From a virus, in the IMG/VR virus record IMGVR_UViG_3300040801_006085, positions 1 to 37,766 of that record: 37,766 bases of DNA; one strand, given 5' to 3'. The notes under the pieces were generated by a model. It was given only the letters and a program-made list of their open reading frames with translations. It was not told the origin of the DNA and did no database searches. The position numbers and the translations under genes were made by a program. Shown here in pieces: positions 1 to 6,644 of the stretch. Within the stretch, counting starts at the first letter, position 1; each line of letters begins with the position of its first letter.

Positions 1-1344
1 ATGAACAAGGCCGATCGCTATCTCGACCCGCCGAGGCATGGGCGGCAGTACCGCTTCCGCAGGCGCGTGCCGGCGGATGTTGCGCCCTTCCTCGACCGGA
101 TCGGCAAGCTGCCGAAGAACGGGCACCTCGCGGTGTCGCTCAAGACCCGCGATCTCGCCGAGGCGCGGCGGCGGCGTGATCTCATCGAAGCCGAGCAGGA
201 TCTCTGGTTCGCCGAGCTGATGCGCGGCGAGACCGATGCCACCGTGCGGTATCAGCGGGCGCTCCTGATCGCCAGGCGGGCAAGGATCGATTACCGGCCG
301 GCCTCCGAGCTTGCCGATGATCGGCGCACCAGCTCGGCCGAGCTCGCCCGGCGCCTAGACATGGTGCTGGCGGCATCGAACAGGAGCGAGGCCGCCCTTG
401 GCATTCTCGGCGGCGCGGAGCGGCCGCAGCTCTCGGTTCGCGGCGTGCTTGGCTACTGGCGGGAGAAGATCGCGGAGCGGGAGCGGCAGGGCAAATCGCC
501 GGCGCAGTTCCGGCGCTTCATCACCACAAGGGAGCAGGCGGTCGAGAAGCTGATCGGCGCAGTGGGCGACATACCGTGGGCGGATCTTACGCGGGAGCGC
601 GCCCTTGCGTTCCGCGATGACCTGGCGAAGAGGATCGCGGCGGGCGAGATCAAGGCCGAGACCGGCGACCGGCAGATTGCCTATGTGCAGGGGCTCTGGT
701 CGGCCTATGCGAAGGAAACCGGAGACGAGGGGCTCAACCCGTTCCGCGCTCTCAGGCTCACCGGGCGGCATCACGTGCCGGCGCGGCGCGAGTCCATCCC
801 GCCCGAGATCATGCGGAACTGGCTCGAGCTCGATGCCTTCGGCAGGCTCAACGCCGAGGCGCGCGATATCCTCCTCGGCATGGTGAACACCGGCGCCAGA
901 CTTGGCGAGATCGGCGGCCTCGCGGCCGACGATATCCGGCTCGAGGACGAGGTGCCGCATATCCTCATCCGCGATAACGAGCACCGGGCGATCAAGAGCA
1001 AGAGCTCGAAGCGTGCCGTGCCGCTGGTGGGCATCTCGCTCGAGGCCATTGGCCGGCACGCTCGCGGCTTTCCTCGTTATGCCGAACGGGTGACGCAGCT
1101 CTCGGCGATCCTGAACAAAACGCTCCGAGAGCGGAGGCTCATGCCCGAGCATCTCAAGGTCTACGGGGTGCGGCACGCATGGAAGGATCGCGCGATCGCG
1201 GCCGGCGCCGATCCCGAGCTTCGCGAGGTGCTGATGGGGCACGCCGTAGGGCATGTGGTCTACGGCGTGCAGGGCTCGCTTCGCGACCGCCTGCAGGTGA
1301 TGGAGCTCGCCTCGCTCGAGCGGGCGCTGCAGGTAGAAGCTTGA
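1..1344 (+). CDS. int: Tyrosine recombinase (prophage integrase)
   Basis: This 447-residue protein would catalyse site-specific integration and excision of the prophage. The N-terminus (about residues 1-60) has the basic layout common in alphaproteobacterial phage integrases. The C-terminal catalytic domain shows the first Arg in NTGARLGEIGGL, a Lys in the SKSSKR turn, the box VYGVRHAW (HxxR with the usual first His replaced by Tyr), then LMGH and the likely nucleophile Tyr in HVVYG. The ORF starts at the first base of the window, so its ribosome site and the left attachment site cannot be seen. It reads away from the left prophage end, and the presumed target, tRNA-Ser(GCT), is at the opposite end. 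This is normal when the functional tRNA copy is regenerated at attR. The family call is firm; the attachment specificity is inferred. Confidence 0.95.
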   Translation: MNKADRYLDPPRHGRQYRFRRRVPADVAPFLDRIGKLPKNGHLAVSLKTRDLAEARRRRDLIEAEQDLWFAELMRGETDATVRYQRALLIARRARIDYRPASELADDRRTSSAELARRLDMVLAASNRSEAALGILGGAERPQLSVRGVLGYWREKIAERERQGKSPAQFRRFITTREQAVEKLIGAVGDIPWADLTRERALAFRDDLAKRIAAGEIKAETGDRQIAYVQGLWSAYAKETGDEGLNPFRALRLTGRHHVPARRESIPPEIMRNWLELDAFGRLNAEARDILLGMVNTGARLGEIGGLAADDIRLEDEVPHILIRDNEHRAIKSKSSKRAVPLVGISLEAIGRHARGFPRYAERVTQLSAILNKTLRERRLMPEHLKVYGVRHAWKDRAIAAGADPELREVLMGHAVGHVVYGVQGSLRDRLQVMELASLERALQVEA

Positions 1345-1375
1345 ACCGCTCCTCGCCCGCGTTAGAACGCTCAGC

Positions 1376-1510
1376 ATGATGGAACTTATCGAGTTGCTCG
1401 CCGCCCTGGCGGTCATTTTCGCCGCGGCGGCCGTGATGCAATGGCTCAAGCCGGAGCTCGCCGCACCACCGAAGGACGAGTCCGAGCTTGAATGGTGGGA
1501 GATCCGCTAG
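1376..1510 (+). CDS. Small membrane protein, 44 aa, unknown function
   Basis: A short ORF starts at ATG-ATG, 32 bases after the integrase stop, and ends at TAG. The product begins MMELIELLAALAVIF, with one hydrophobic segment (about residues 4-24), followed by a short acidic tail rich in Glu, Pro and Trp ending EWWEIR. The ribosome site is weak and no family is recognised. It fills the gap between the integrase and the convergent methyltransferase, and the hydrophobic-then-acidic layout looks protein-like. Chance cannot be excluded at this length. Confidence 0.5.
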   Translation: MMELIELLAALAVIFAAAAVMQWLKPELAAPPKDESELEWWEIR

Positions 1511-1547
1511 CTGTTGAAAGCTTCGGCGCCGGCTTCGCCTTCTCTTC

Positions 1548-2768
1548 TCACGTGGCCACGATCTCGAGGCGATCCACCTCCGCGATCCGCTCGCCGATGA
1601 GCTGAGCGCAGTTGACCGCCCAACTGTTGCCGAGAGCCTTGTATCGGGGGCCATCGGCGGCGGGCTTTCCTCGGTAGGGGATAGCCGTCCAGCCGTCCGG
1701 GAAACCCATCAGGCGTTCGCACTCCCGAGGGGTCAGGCGACGGACTTGCCATGGGTCTTGAACGTAGCTGCGGCTGCTTCCGCCCGACCCGGCGCGCAAG
1801 TTGGCGGTTTGGTGCGGTCCTTCAAACTGAGAGCCGCCCTCGCGACCTCGCATGTCGTAGGCGACGCACGTCTCCAGCCCTTGATTGCGCCCGACGGGAT
1901 GCACAGCAGCGCCGGAAACGTCCGGATCTTGCGAGCCATGGAAGGCGATCAGCGCTTCGCTCTCGAAGTCCATGCGCCGCCCGCCCCCAGGATGCGCATT
2001 GAGGGCGGGGCTAGCGTCTATGGGACCGGAGGTGCGGTTTCCGCCGAATGCGATCAGATGCCCGGATTGCGCTTGGTTATCGTCCGCGCCGCTCGTTCCA
2101 ACGCCGTTTTCAGTAAAGGCGGCAACTGCCTGCCCCGCTTCGCGGCGCGGCGGAGGATGCCCGCACAGGCTTTCGGGCTCAAAGAGTACCGCTGCGGCAC
2201 GCTGCCAGCTTCCAAGATGTCCGACAACGAACACACGACGGCGTCGCTGCGGGACAGCGAGGGGGAAGCGGCGTGTTCGGACGTACTGAGCGTCAAGAAC
2301 TCGGTAGGCGAACCCATACCCGAGTTCGCCCAACCCCCCGAGGAAGGAGCCAAAGTCCCGTCCTTCGTTCGATGACAGGACGCCGGGGACGTTCTCCCAA
2401 ACCACCCAGCGGGGGCGAAGACGTTGAGCCAGTCGAATAAACTCAAGGGTGAGGTTGCCGCGCTGGCCCTCCATTCCGGCTCGCTGTCCTGCAACGCTGA
2501 AGTCTTGGCAGGGAGTTCCGCCGCAGAGAAGGTTAATTGCCTCATACTGCCCTTCACGAATGGTCTGGAAGCCCGCCACCTCGGCGTATTCCTCGAGGCT
2601 TTCGCCGCGCTCGCGCTCACGACCGTGGATCGGAACGTCAGGATAATGGTGCCGCAGAACCGCGCGCGGAAAGGCTTCAATATCCGAGAGAAAGGATGCG
2701 CGCCATCCGAGCGGATGCCATGCGACCGAAGCGGCCTCAATACCCGAGCAGACGGAGCCGAAGATCAC
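1548..2768 (-). CDS. DNA (cytosine-5-)-methyltransferase
   Basis: This is a 406-residue C5-cytosine methyltransferase using S-adenosylmethionine. The motifs appear in canonical order: motif I FGSVCSGIEAAS at the N-terminus, motif IV GGTPCQDFS with the catalytic Cys, motif VI VWENVPG, motif VIII VPQRRRRVF, a variable target-recognition region (roughly residues 195-340), motif IX RRLTPRECERLMGFP and motif X YKALGNSWAVN. The start is GTG at 2768, ten bases after the stop of a 42-residue upstream ORF. No restriction endonuclease partner is visible, so this is an orphan enzyme. It lies last in the minus-strand repressor operon and would be expressed in the lysogen. The target sequence cannot be read from the protein. 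Confidence 0.95.
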   Translation of the reverse strand: MIFGSVCSGIEAASVAWHPLGWRASFLSDIEAFPRAVLRHHYPDVPIHGRERERGESLEEYAEVAGFQTIREGQYEAINLLCGGTPCQDFSVAGQRAGMEGQRGNLTLEFIRLAQRLRPRWVVWENVPGVLSSNEGRDFGSFLGGLGELGYGFAYRVLDAQYVRTRRFPLAVPQRRRRVFVVGHLGSWQRAAAVLFEPESLCGHPPPRREAGQAVAAFTENGVGTSGADDNQAQSGHLIAFGGNRTSGPIDASPALNAHPGGGRRMDFESEALIAFHGSQDPDVSGAAVHPVGRNQGLETCVAYDMRGREGGSQFEGPHQTANLRAGSGGSSRSYVQDPWQVRRLTPRECERLMGFPDGWTAIPYRGKPAADGPRYKALGNSWAVNCAQLIGERIAEVDRLEIVAT

Positions 2769-2777
2769 GAGCGCAGC

Positions 2778-2906
2778 CTAGAAAGCGGCGGGATCGAAGG
2801 CGCCGATCGACCAGAGGGAAACGGCCATCATGGTCGTGATCGCGATCCAGTCGAGGAGGATCATGGCGACCCTTCGGGCGATGTTTCTCATGGCCGGGTT
2901 TCTCAT
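2778..2906 (-). CDS. Small membrane protein, 42 aa, in the lysogeny operon
   Basis: The minus-strand ORF starts at ATG 2906 with a good ribosome site (GAGG about seven bases upstream). The product begins MRNPAMRNIARRVAMILLD and then has one hydrophobic segment, giving a basic N-terminus and a probable single membrane span (about residues 13-34). It follows the 53-residue ORF by nine bases and ends nine bases before the methyltransferase start, so the three look co-transcribed and translationally linked. No family is recognised. The ribosome site and tight packing make it a credible gene. Confidence 0.6.
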   Translation of the reverse strand: MRNPAMRNIARRVAMILLDWIAITTMMAVSLWSIGAFDPAAF

Positions 2907-2915
2907 GATCAGTCC

Positions 2916-3077
2916 TCAGGCCGCGAGCAGACGCTCGAGCTCGTTTGTCTCGCGAAGTTCACGATCGACCCTCACCAGCACCAGCCAGTAAGGGGAACGC
3001 TTACCGCCGGTGCGCTTGCAGAGATCGAGAAGGCATTTCCGGTGCTCTTCCGTGATAACGCTCTGTCCTGCCGGCAT
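2916..3077 (-). CDS. Hypothetical protein, 53 aa, in the lysogeny operon
   Basis: The ORF starts at ATG 3077 after a strong ribosome site (GAGAGGG, four bases upstream) and runs to TGA at 2916. The product begins MPAGQSVITEEHRKCLLDLC, is mixed in composition and predominantly helical, with a KRTGGKRSPYW turn in the middle and an acidic, Leu-rich helix at the end. No family is recognised. It sits between the repressor and a 42-residue membrane protein, all reading left, which suggests expression from the repressor side of the switch. Confidence 0.6.
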   Translation of the reverse strand: MPAGQSVITEEHRKCLLDLCKRTGGKRSPYWLVLVRVDRELRETNELERLLAA

Positions 3078-3224
3078 CGATCCCTCTCCGCTTCATGTGA
3101 GGCGATCGACCCTCGGGCGGCCAACTCCGCTCGGCGAAGTCATGGGGGAGAGCCGAACGAAGTCCGCTTGGGGCCGCTCGGGGCCGATCGCGTGGCGGCG
3201 GCGCCCACATCATTCACCGCCACC

Positions 3225-3262
3225 GGGAGCCGGCATAACGGACAATCTGCAAGTTTTGCAAG
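3225..3262 (-). promoter_or_regulatory. Possible second operator/promoter upstream of the methyltransferase operon
   Basis: The 208-base gap between the repressor stop and the 53-residue ORF holds two copies of TGCAAG, at 3248-3253 and 3257-3262, nine bases apart. The complementary hexamer CTTGCA recurs in the main switch region (3945-3984). A TTGCAA on the minus strand could act as a -35 element with a weak TATGCC about 18 bases downstream. The rest of the gap shows no clear gene. The promoter assignment is tentative; the repeats themselves are directly visible. Confidence 0.35.
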
Positions 3263-3285
3263 TCTCATGACAAAAAATGCGAGCC

Positions 3286-3894
3286 TCAGGCCACATCGAC
3301 GTGCGGAGATATAAACCGCCGGCGGAATTGCTCGCGCACAACACCGATCACCCGAGAGGTCACGCCATCGAGCACAATGGGCTTGCGATGCGGGCCGGTG
3401 GCCGTGCCGCTGATGAGCCAGGCAGTCTCGTAAAACCTGAGCACCAAGGACGGCCGCCCAGCATCGCCCGGAACCTGCGCGATCACGAGCTCGCCGTTCC
3501 GCGGCACGGCGCCTCGCTCGCTCCGCACGATATCGCCCTTGCGAAAATCAACATGCGCCATCGCATCGCTAAGCACCTCGAAGTGCTCGAAGCCGTGCTC
3601 GGCATCCGCAGGAACGAAGGGAGGCAGCTTGATGATGGCTTGCAGTTCCTTCGCGGGAAGCGCCGTCTCCGCTGCGCTGGTTGGCCGATCCTCGGCCTCG
3701 TGAAATGCCGCCCGGATCTTGCGGAGCGTTGTCTCGCGCAGCGTATCGCTACGGCTTCCGTCTAGGAAGCCGTAAATAGTGGACGGCTGGATGCCGGCCT
3801 TCAACGCAAGGCCGTTCGCCGTGGCGTCGTGCCTATCCATGATTTCCTGCAGCTCGGCGAGCTGGCGATCGCGCTTCTCTGTCATGCGGGACAT
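3286..3894 (-). CDS. Phage repressor, HTH plus S24-type C-domain lacking the catalytic serine
   Basis: This is a CI/C2-type repressor of 202 residues from the ATG at 3894; the frame stays open to 3951. Residues 25-48 form a helix-turn-helix (NGLALKAGIQPSTIYGFLDG), and residues 98-200 resemble the LexA/S24 fold (FRKGDIV, then PRNGELVIAQV). The self-cleavage dyad seems absent: the position of the usual DSM serine reads SDAM (Ala111), and the Lys strand reads SLVLRFYE. The protein may therefore dimerise without RecA-triggered cleavage. It is transcribed divergently from a Cro-like gene across 3895-4028 and heads a leftward operon ending in the cytosine methyltransferase. The start is uncertain among ATG 3951, 3894 and 3885. 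The two later starts place the 16-base palindrome upstream of the gene. Confidence 0.9.
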   Translation of the reverse strand: MSRMTEKRDRQLAELQEIMDRHDATANGLALKAGIQPSTIYGFLDGSRSDTLRETTLRKIRAAFHEAEDRPTSAAETALPAKELQAIIKLPPFVPADAEHGFEHFEVLSDAMAHVDFRKGDIVRSERGAVPRNGELVIAQVPGDAGRPSLVLRFYETAWLISGTATGPHRKPIVLDGVTSRVIGVVREQFRRRFISPHVDVA

Positions 3895-4028
3895 ATTCAC
3901 CGCAAAAAGGTTCCTGCGCAATTGCGCAGCGCATACCCTCAAAACTTGCATTTAAGACTTGCCCTAGTTGCAGAAACGCTTGCAGTGTAGCGCTCTCATT
4001 CTCGTTACCCCACAGGCTGCGCCTTCTA
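3895..4028. promoter_or_regulatory. Genetic switch: divergent repressor/Cro-like operator region
   Basis: This gap separates the leftward repressor from the rightward Cro-like gene. It holds a perfect 16-base palindrome, CTGCGCAATTGCGCAG (3914-3929), and a cluster of related hexamers in the same orientation: CTTGCA at 3945 and 3979, CTTGCC at 3958 and GTTGCA at 3967, spaced 13, 9 and 12 bases. The repeats are likely operator half-sites, and the palindrome may be a second operator or part of the repressor leader. The region is markedly more AT-rich than its surroundings. No convincing -35/-10 pair could be fixed on either strand. Confidence 0.6.
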
Positions 4029-4397
4029 ATGGCTTGTTCGCGCGAAACAATCACAAAATTACCACAATTGCTTGTGCTCTGGCCGAGCATGGACGCATTC
4101 CGCGAGGACGCCGCCTTGGACGGCAAGGTGCCGAGCACAAATCTGGTTCATAACTGGAAAGCCCGAGGACTTCCTAAAAAGCGCCTGAAAACAATCGTTT
4201 CCGGCGCGTCGCGCCGCGGCATTTCCATCACCGAGGCTGAACTCGAGGCCATGAACCGCGCGATCCGCGAGCGCGAGGCTGTGCGAGCTGCCACCGGATC
4301 CGAACGCTGCCGGCGCAATCCGTTCGCGCGCCTCGCGCGAGGCGTCTGCAATTTTATCAATCCCAAAAAGCAAGCTTCAATGGAGGATAGCCGGTGA
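4029..4397 (+). CDS. Cro-like regulator (carph-isopro type HTH)
   Basis: This 122-residue protein is the first gene of the rightward early operon. The segment around residues 14-60 (LLVLWPSMDAFREDAAL, then VHNWKARGLPKK) matches the pattern of small alphaproteobacterial phage Cro/carph-isopro regulators: a LWPS start, a helix-turn-helix, a WKxRG-x-P recognition turn and a following helix. It would bind the operators between itself and the divergent repressor to control lysis versus lysogeny. The C-terminus is basic and of unknown role. The ribosome site at ATG 4029 is weak, so a slightly later start is possible. The stop overlaps the next start. Confidence 0.75.
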   Translation: MACSRETITKLPQLLVLWPSMDAFREDAALDGKVPSTNLVHNWKARGLPKKRLKTIVSGASRRGISITEAELEAMNRAIREREAVRAATGSERCRRNPFARLARGVCNFINPKKQASMEDSR

Positions 4398-4852
4398 TGA
4401 ACCTTAGCGACCCGGACGCGCGCGGCCGCGCGCGCAACAACCTGGACAACGTGGTGCAGCTTTTCGAGGAGCCGCCCGTCGTGGCCGTGGCGATGGAAGA
4501 GGCTCGCCCGCCGGCCGAGCCTGACTGGCGCGAGCGGCAGGACCGGCGCGACGTGCTCGTCGTGGAGTTCGGCGGCCTGGCGCACGCCTTCGCCCGCATC
4601 GATGAGGTCGAACGCTTCGCCGATGCACCGGTCGCGCTCCGGCTCGCCGGCGGGGGAAACATCGGCTTCGCGGATCTCGGCGTGACCGACGACATGGCGC
4701 TCCAAGCTATCCGCGCCTTTATCCGAGAAAGCCTTGCTCATCGCATCCGCAAGCTCGCGACCGCACTCGAGCGCGAGGGCCTCGGCACAATGACGATGCA
4801 GCGGATCTGCCAAGCCTTCGCGGTGCCGTATCCCGCGGAGGTGCTCGGCTGA
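4397..4852 (+). CDS. Hypothetical early phage protein, 151 aa
   Basis: ATG 4397 overlaps the preceding TGA, and a GTG at 4394 is an alternative start; GGAGG at 4382-4386 serves either. The N-terminal third is charged and Pro-rich, followed by a compact segment (VLVVEFGGLAHAFARIDE) and a C-terminal Arg/Leu-rich helix (FIRESLAHRIRKLATALE). No known family is recognised. Its position between the Cro-like gene and a chain of overlapping small genes indicates an early, possibly host-directed role. Confidence 0.75.
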   Translation: MNLSDPDARGRARNNLDNVVQLFEEPPVVAVAMEEARPPAEPDWRERQDRRDVLVVEFGGLAHAFARIDEVERFADAPVALRLAGGGNIGFADLGVTDDMALQAIRAFIRESLAHRIRKLATALEREGLGTMTMQRICQAFAVPYPAEVLG

Positions 4853-5064
4853 TGCTTACGCGGCTCGAGCTGGCGCAATGGGATCGCGCCGAGGGCGCGG
4901 ATCTCTTCGTGCGGCCAGTCGCGGTGCAGGCGGTGGAGGCCGTCTCCTCCAATACCAGTCGCGTGCTGATCTATGGCGGCGACTTCAAGGTGCGCGGCTC
5001 CGCCGAGGAGGTCCATCTCGCCCTCTTCGGGCCGGGAGCCGGCTCAATCCCTCCTCCTCGCTAG
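4852..5064 (+). CDS. Hypothetical protein, 70 aa, small beta-barrel-like
   Basis: The ATG overlaps the previous TGA by one base. The product has a short N-terminal segment followed by alternating strands (VRPVAVQAVEAV, RVLIYGGDFKVRGSAEEVHLAL). This resembles short SH3-like proteins in which a strand pair is followed by an E-E-V-x-x-L helix, the FlbD-like pattern. That is a resemblance only. It is followed by about 95 bases holding no convincing gene apart from a 15-codon ORF at 5110-5157. Confidence 0.7.
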   Translation: MLTRLELAQWDRAEGADLFVRPVAVQAVEAVSSNTSRVLIYGGDFKVRGSAEEVHLALFGPGAGSIPPPR

Positions 5065-5160
5065 TTCCGGCTCGGGAAGCGGGGAAGGCGAGCGGGGCCG
5101 GCGGAGGCGATGCCGGCCTCGCTCAATCAATCGACCAAGAGCAAACGAAAGGGCTGAAAA

Positions 5161-5424
5161 GTGAGCGAAGAAACCAAGAGCACAAGCTTGGAGAAAACGG
5201 TCGCGGTCGGAAGGCTGCGTGATTTCGTGGAACGCATCGAGCGCCTCGAGGAAGACAAGAAAGAGATCTCCGAAGACATCAAGGAGGTCTATGGCGAGGC
5301 GAAGGGCGAGGGCTTCGATACGAAGGCCATGCGCGCCCTTATCCGCCTGCGGAAGATGGATCGCGCCGATCGCCAAGAGCAGGAAGCCCTCCTCGATCTC
5401 TATCTCTCGGCGCTCGGCGAATGA
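5161..5424 (+). CDS. GapR-family nucleoid protein (DUF2312)
   Basis: This 87-residue protein matches the GapR/DUF2312 family, whose chromosomal members bind overtwisted DNA ahead of replication and transcription in alphaproteobacteria. Diagnostic segments are [19 protein letters not shown], then [17 protein letters not shown], a RLRKMD turn and a C-terminal DLYLSALGE helix. The length is close to the usual 80-90 residues. The start is GTG 5161 with GAAAGGG upstream. The next gene starts inside its stop (ATGA). A phage copy could aid phage DNA replication or interfere with the host GapR. The family call is strong; the role in infection is inferred. Confidence 0.92.
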   Translation: MSEETKSTSLEKTVAVGRLRDFVERIERLEEDKKEISEDIKEVYGEAKGEGFDTKAMRALIRLRKMDRADRQEQEALLDLYLSALGE

Positions 5425-5651
5425 GCGGCGGCGGCGATCGGAAGGCGGATCTCGGCCGCAAGCTGGCAAAGGTCTGCTTCGAGCATGGCGACGAAGTCGG
5501 CCTTAGCGCCGGCGACGTTGCCGAGGTGCTGACCGAGCTCGCGCTCGTATCGGGTTCATTCCTGCGCCGCTGCCCGCCCGAAGCGCGCGAGATCTTCATG
5601 CGCACGGTAACCGAGCAGGCCGAGGCGCCCGGCGGCGAAAGGCTGAATTGA
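5421..5651 (+). CDS. Hypothetical early phage protein, 76 aa
   Basis: This protein is translationally coupled to the GapR-like gene through ATGA. It is small and mostly helical, with an acidic central part ([20 protein letters not shown]) and a basic CPPEAREIF turn. No family is recognised. It belongs to a string of five overlapping small ORFs between GapR and the beta clamp. Confidence 0.7.
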   Translation: MSGGGDRKADLGRKLAKVCFEHGDEVGLSAGDVAEVLTELALVSGSFLRRCPPEAREIFMRTVTEQAEAPGGERLN

Positions 5652-5923
5652 TGGCGAGCGGCTTTCAGTTCCTCACTACCAGGGGCGCAGCGCAGACGCG
5701 TGCGGACGATCAGGTGAACACTGTCAGTGTGTCCGTGCAGCGGCCTCGGCCTACCGGACGGGCGCCCGTGATCTCGGTTCGGGCCGTTCACATGCGCACC
5801 GAGGATTGTGCGAGCCGGCACGTGACGGCCTGGCTCAATCCATCGCAGGCGCGGCATGTTGCCAAGCTCCTCGAGATCTCGGCTCGCGAGGTCGAGGCGA
5901 TGGATGAGGGTGGTTCCGAATGA
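5651..5923 (+). CDS. Hypothetical early phage protein, 90 aa
   Basis: ATG 5651 shares a base with the preceding TGA; a TTG at 5648 is an alternative. The product has a beta-rich first half (VNTVSVSVQRP, VISVRAVHMRTEDC) and a helical end containing WLNPSQARHVAKLLEISARE. The last part resembles the helix-forming tails of small DNA-metabolism proteins, but no family is recognised. It overlaps the next gene by ATGA. Confidence 0.7.
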   Translation: MASGFQFLTTRGAAQTRADDQVNTVSVSVQRPRPTGRAPVISVRAVHMRTEDCASRHVTAWLNPSQARHVAKLLEISAREVEAMDEGGSE

Positions 5924-6279
5924 CCGGCGAGCTCTTCGCGGTGGTGGTGCCGACCTTCGTTCGGCATCCCGCACGCGTGGTGCCGACCTATGGCCGGCTT
6001 CACCGCGACCGCCCGTGCTCGCTGGTCGTCGCAGAGGGCGGCGGAGAGACGGTGTGGCGCAAGGATCGCATCGCATACCAACTTTTCAGCACCGCCGAAG
6101 ACTGCCGCGAATGCATCGCGGCGCTCGAGGAGGTGTCGGGCATCTCGGCCGCGAGACGGAGCGGCGACAAGCACCAGATCTGGGCGGCGCAGGAACTCCT
6201 GTTCCTGCCCGTCTCATCCTATCGGTGGACGAACAAAAAGGGGCGCCCGGATACGGCGCCCCTTTCCTATTGGAAATGA
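5920..6279 (+). CDS. Hypothetical early phage protein, 119 aa, with a hairpin in its 3' end
   Basis: The start overlaps the previous stop (ATGA). The N-terminal half is beta-rich (ELFAVVVPTFVRHPARVVP) and the middle carries a DCRECIAALEEVSGI helix. No family is recognised. The last 40 bases contain a perfect 11-base-pair hairpin (6237-6265), so the C-terminal WTNKKGRPDTAPLSYWK is encoded by a terminator-like element. Either the gene has grown into the terminator or the hairpin tunes downstream expression. Confidence 0.65.
   Translation: MTGELFAVVVPTFVRHPARVVPTYGRLHRDRPCSLVVAEGGGETVWRKDRIAYQLFSTAEDCRECIAALEEVSGISAARRSGDKHQIWAAQELLFLPVSSYRWTNKKGRPDTAPLSYWK
6237..6265 (+). terminator. Strong hairpin, probable intrinsic terminator or attenuator
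   Basis: The perfect inverted repeat AAAGGGGCGCC / GGCGCCCCTTT (11 pairs) flanks a 7-base loop. A-rich and T-rich ends make it potentially bidirectional. It lies inside the last codons of the 119-residue ORF and 47 bases before the next gene (ATG 6312). It would reduce transcription into the dnaN part of the operon unless antiterminated. The downstream T-tract is short, so the terminator strength is uncertain. Confidence 0.6.
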
Positions 6280-6311
6280 CGCCTCGGCAGGGCGAGAAGG
6301 GAAGACGAACA

Positions 6312-6644
6312 ATGTTTGAAGAACTTATCGGGGACACGGTGCTGTTGCGCCGCGGGGGGCGGTTCTGGCCAGCGAAGCTCTACCATCGCCGCGGCCTTCT
6401 CTACGCGAAGGACGGGCGCTATTTCCTCCGGCTGCAAGCCGATGGCGGATGCTCTGACCAGAAAACATCCTTTCGCGAGCTGAGCTGCGAGCTCGAGGTC
6501 TTCGCCGCGAGGAGCACGCTCAATGCCCTCACGCTTGATGGCGAGAACGGCAAGCCGCTGCGGGCCGAGATGGCGCGCACAATCCTCTTCCAGCCGGCCG
6601 ATCCCATCAAGGCTCTCGAGGATCTTCGGGAGGGCGAGCAATGA
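6312..6644 (+). CDS. Hypothetical protein, 110 aa, upstream of the beta clamp
   Basis: The chosen start is ATG 6312, preceded by a purine-rich ribosome site (GAAGGGAAGA). The frame is open far upstream, but the longer N-terminus is Arg/Ser-rich and overlaps the preceding genes. The product begins MFEELIGDTVLLRRGGRFW and reads as a small beta-rich fold (LLYAKDGRYFLRLQADGG) followed by helices. No family is recognised. It overlaps the dnaN start by ATGA, which implies coupling and perhaps a role with the clamp. Confidence 0.75.
   Translation: MFEELIGDTVLLRRGGRFWPAKLYHRRGLLYAKDGRYFLRLQADGGCSDQKTSFRELSCELEVFAARSTLNALTLDGENGKPLRAEMARTILFQPADPIKALEDLREGEQ

Noticed and set aside
3001-3213. Minus-strand ORF of 70 codons between the repressor and the methyltransferase
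   Set aside because: It overlaps the 53-residue ORF in another frame, is Pro/Arg-rich and lacks protein-like character; the 53-residue ORF has a better ribosome site.
3140-3268. Minus-strand ORF of 42 codons starting MRLAKLADCPLC
   Set aside because: It has no ribosome site and overlaps the operator-like repeats; too weak to list as a gene.
5110-5157. 15-codon ORF with a GGAGG-like site before the GapR-family gene
   Set aside because: It is very short. It could be a leader peptide, but nothing in the sequence supports regulation by it.
5856-6644. 262-codon frame as one long gene
   Set aside because: The upstream part overlaps two coupled genes and is Arg/Ser-rich; ATG 6312 with a good ribosome site gives a sensible 110-residue protein.
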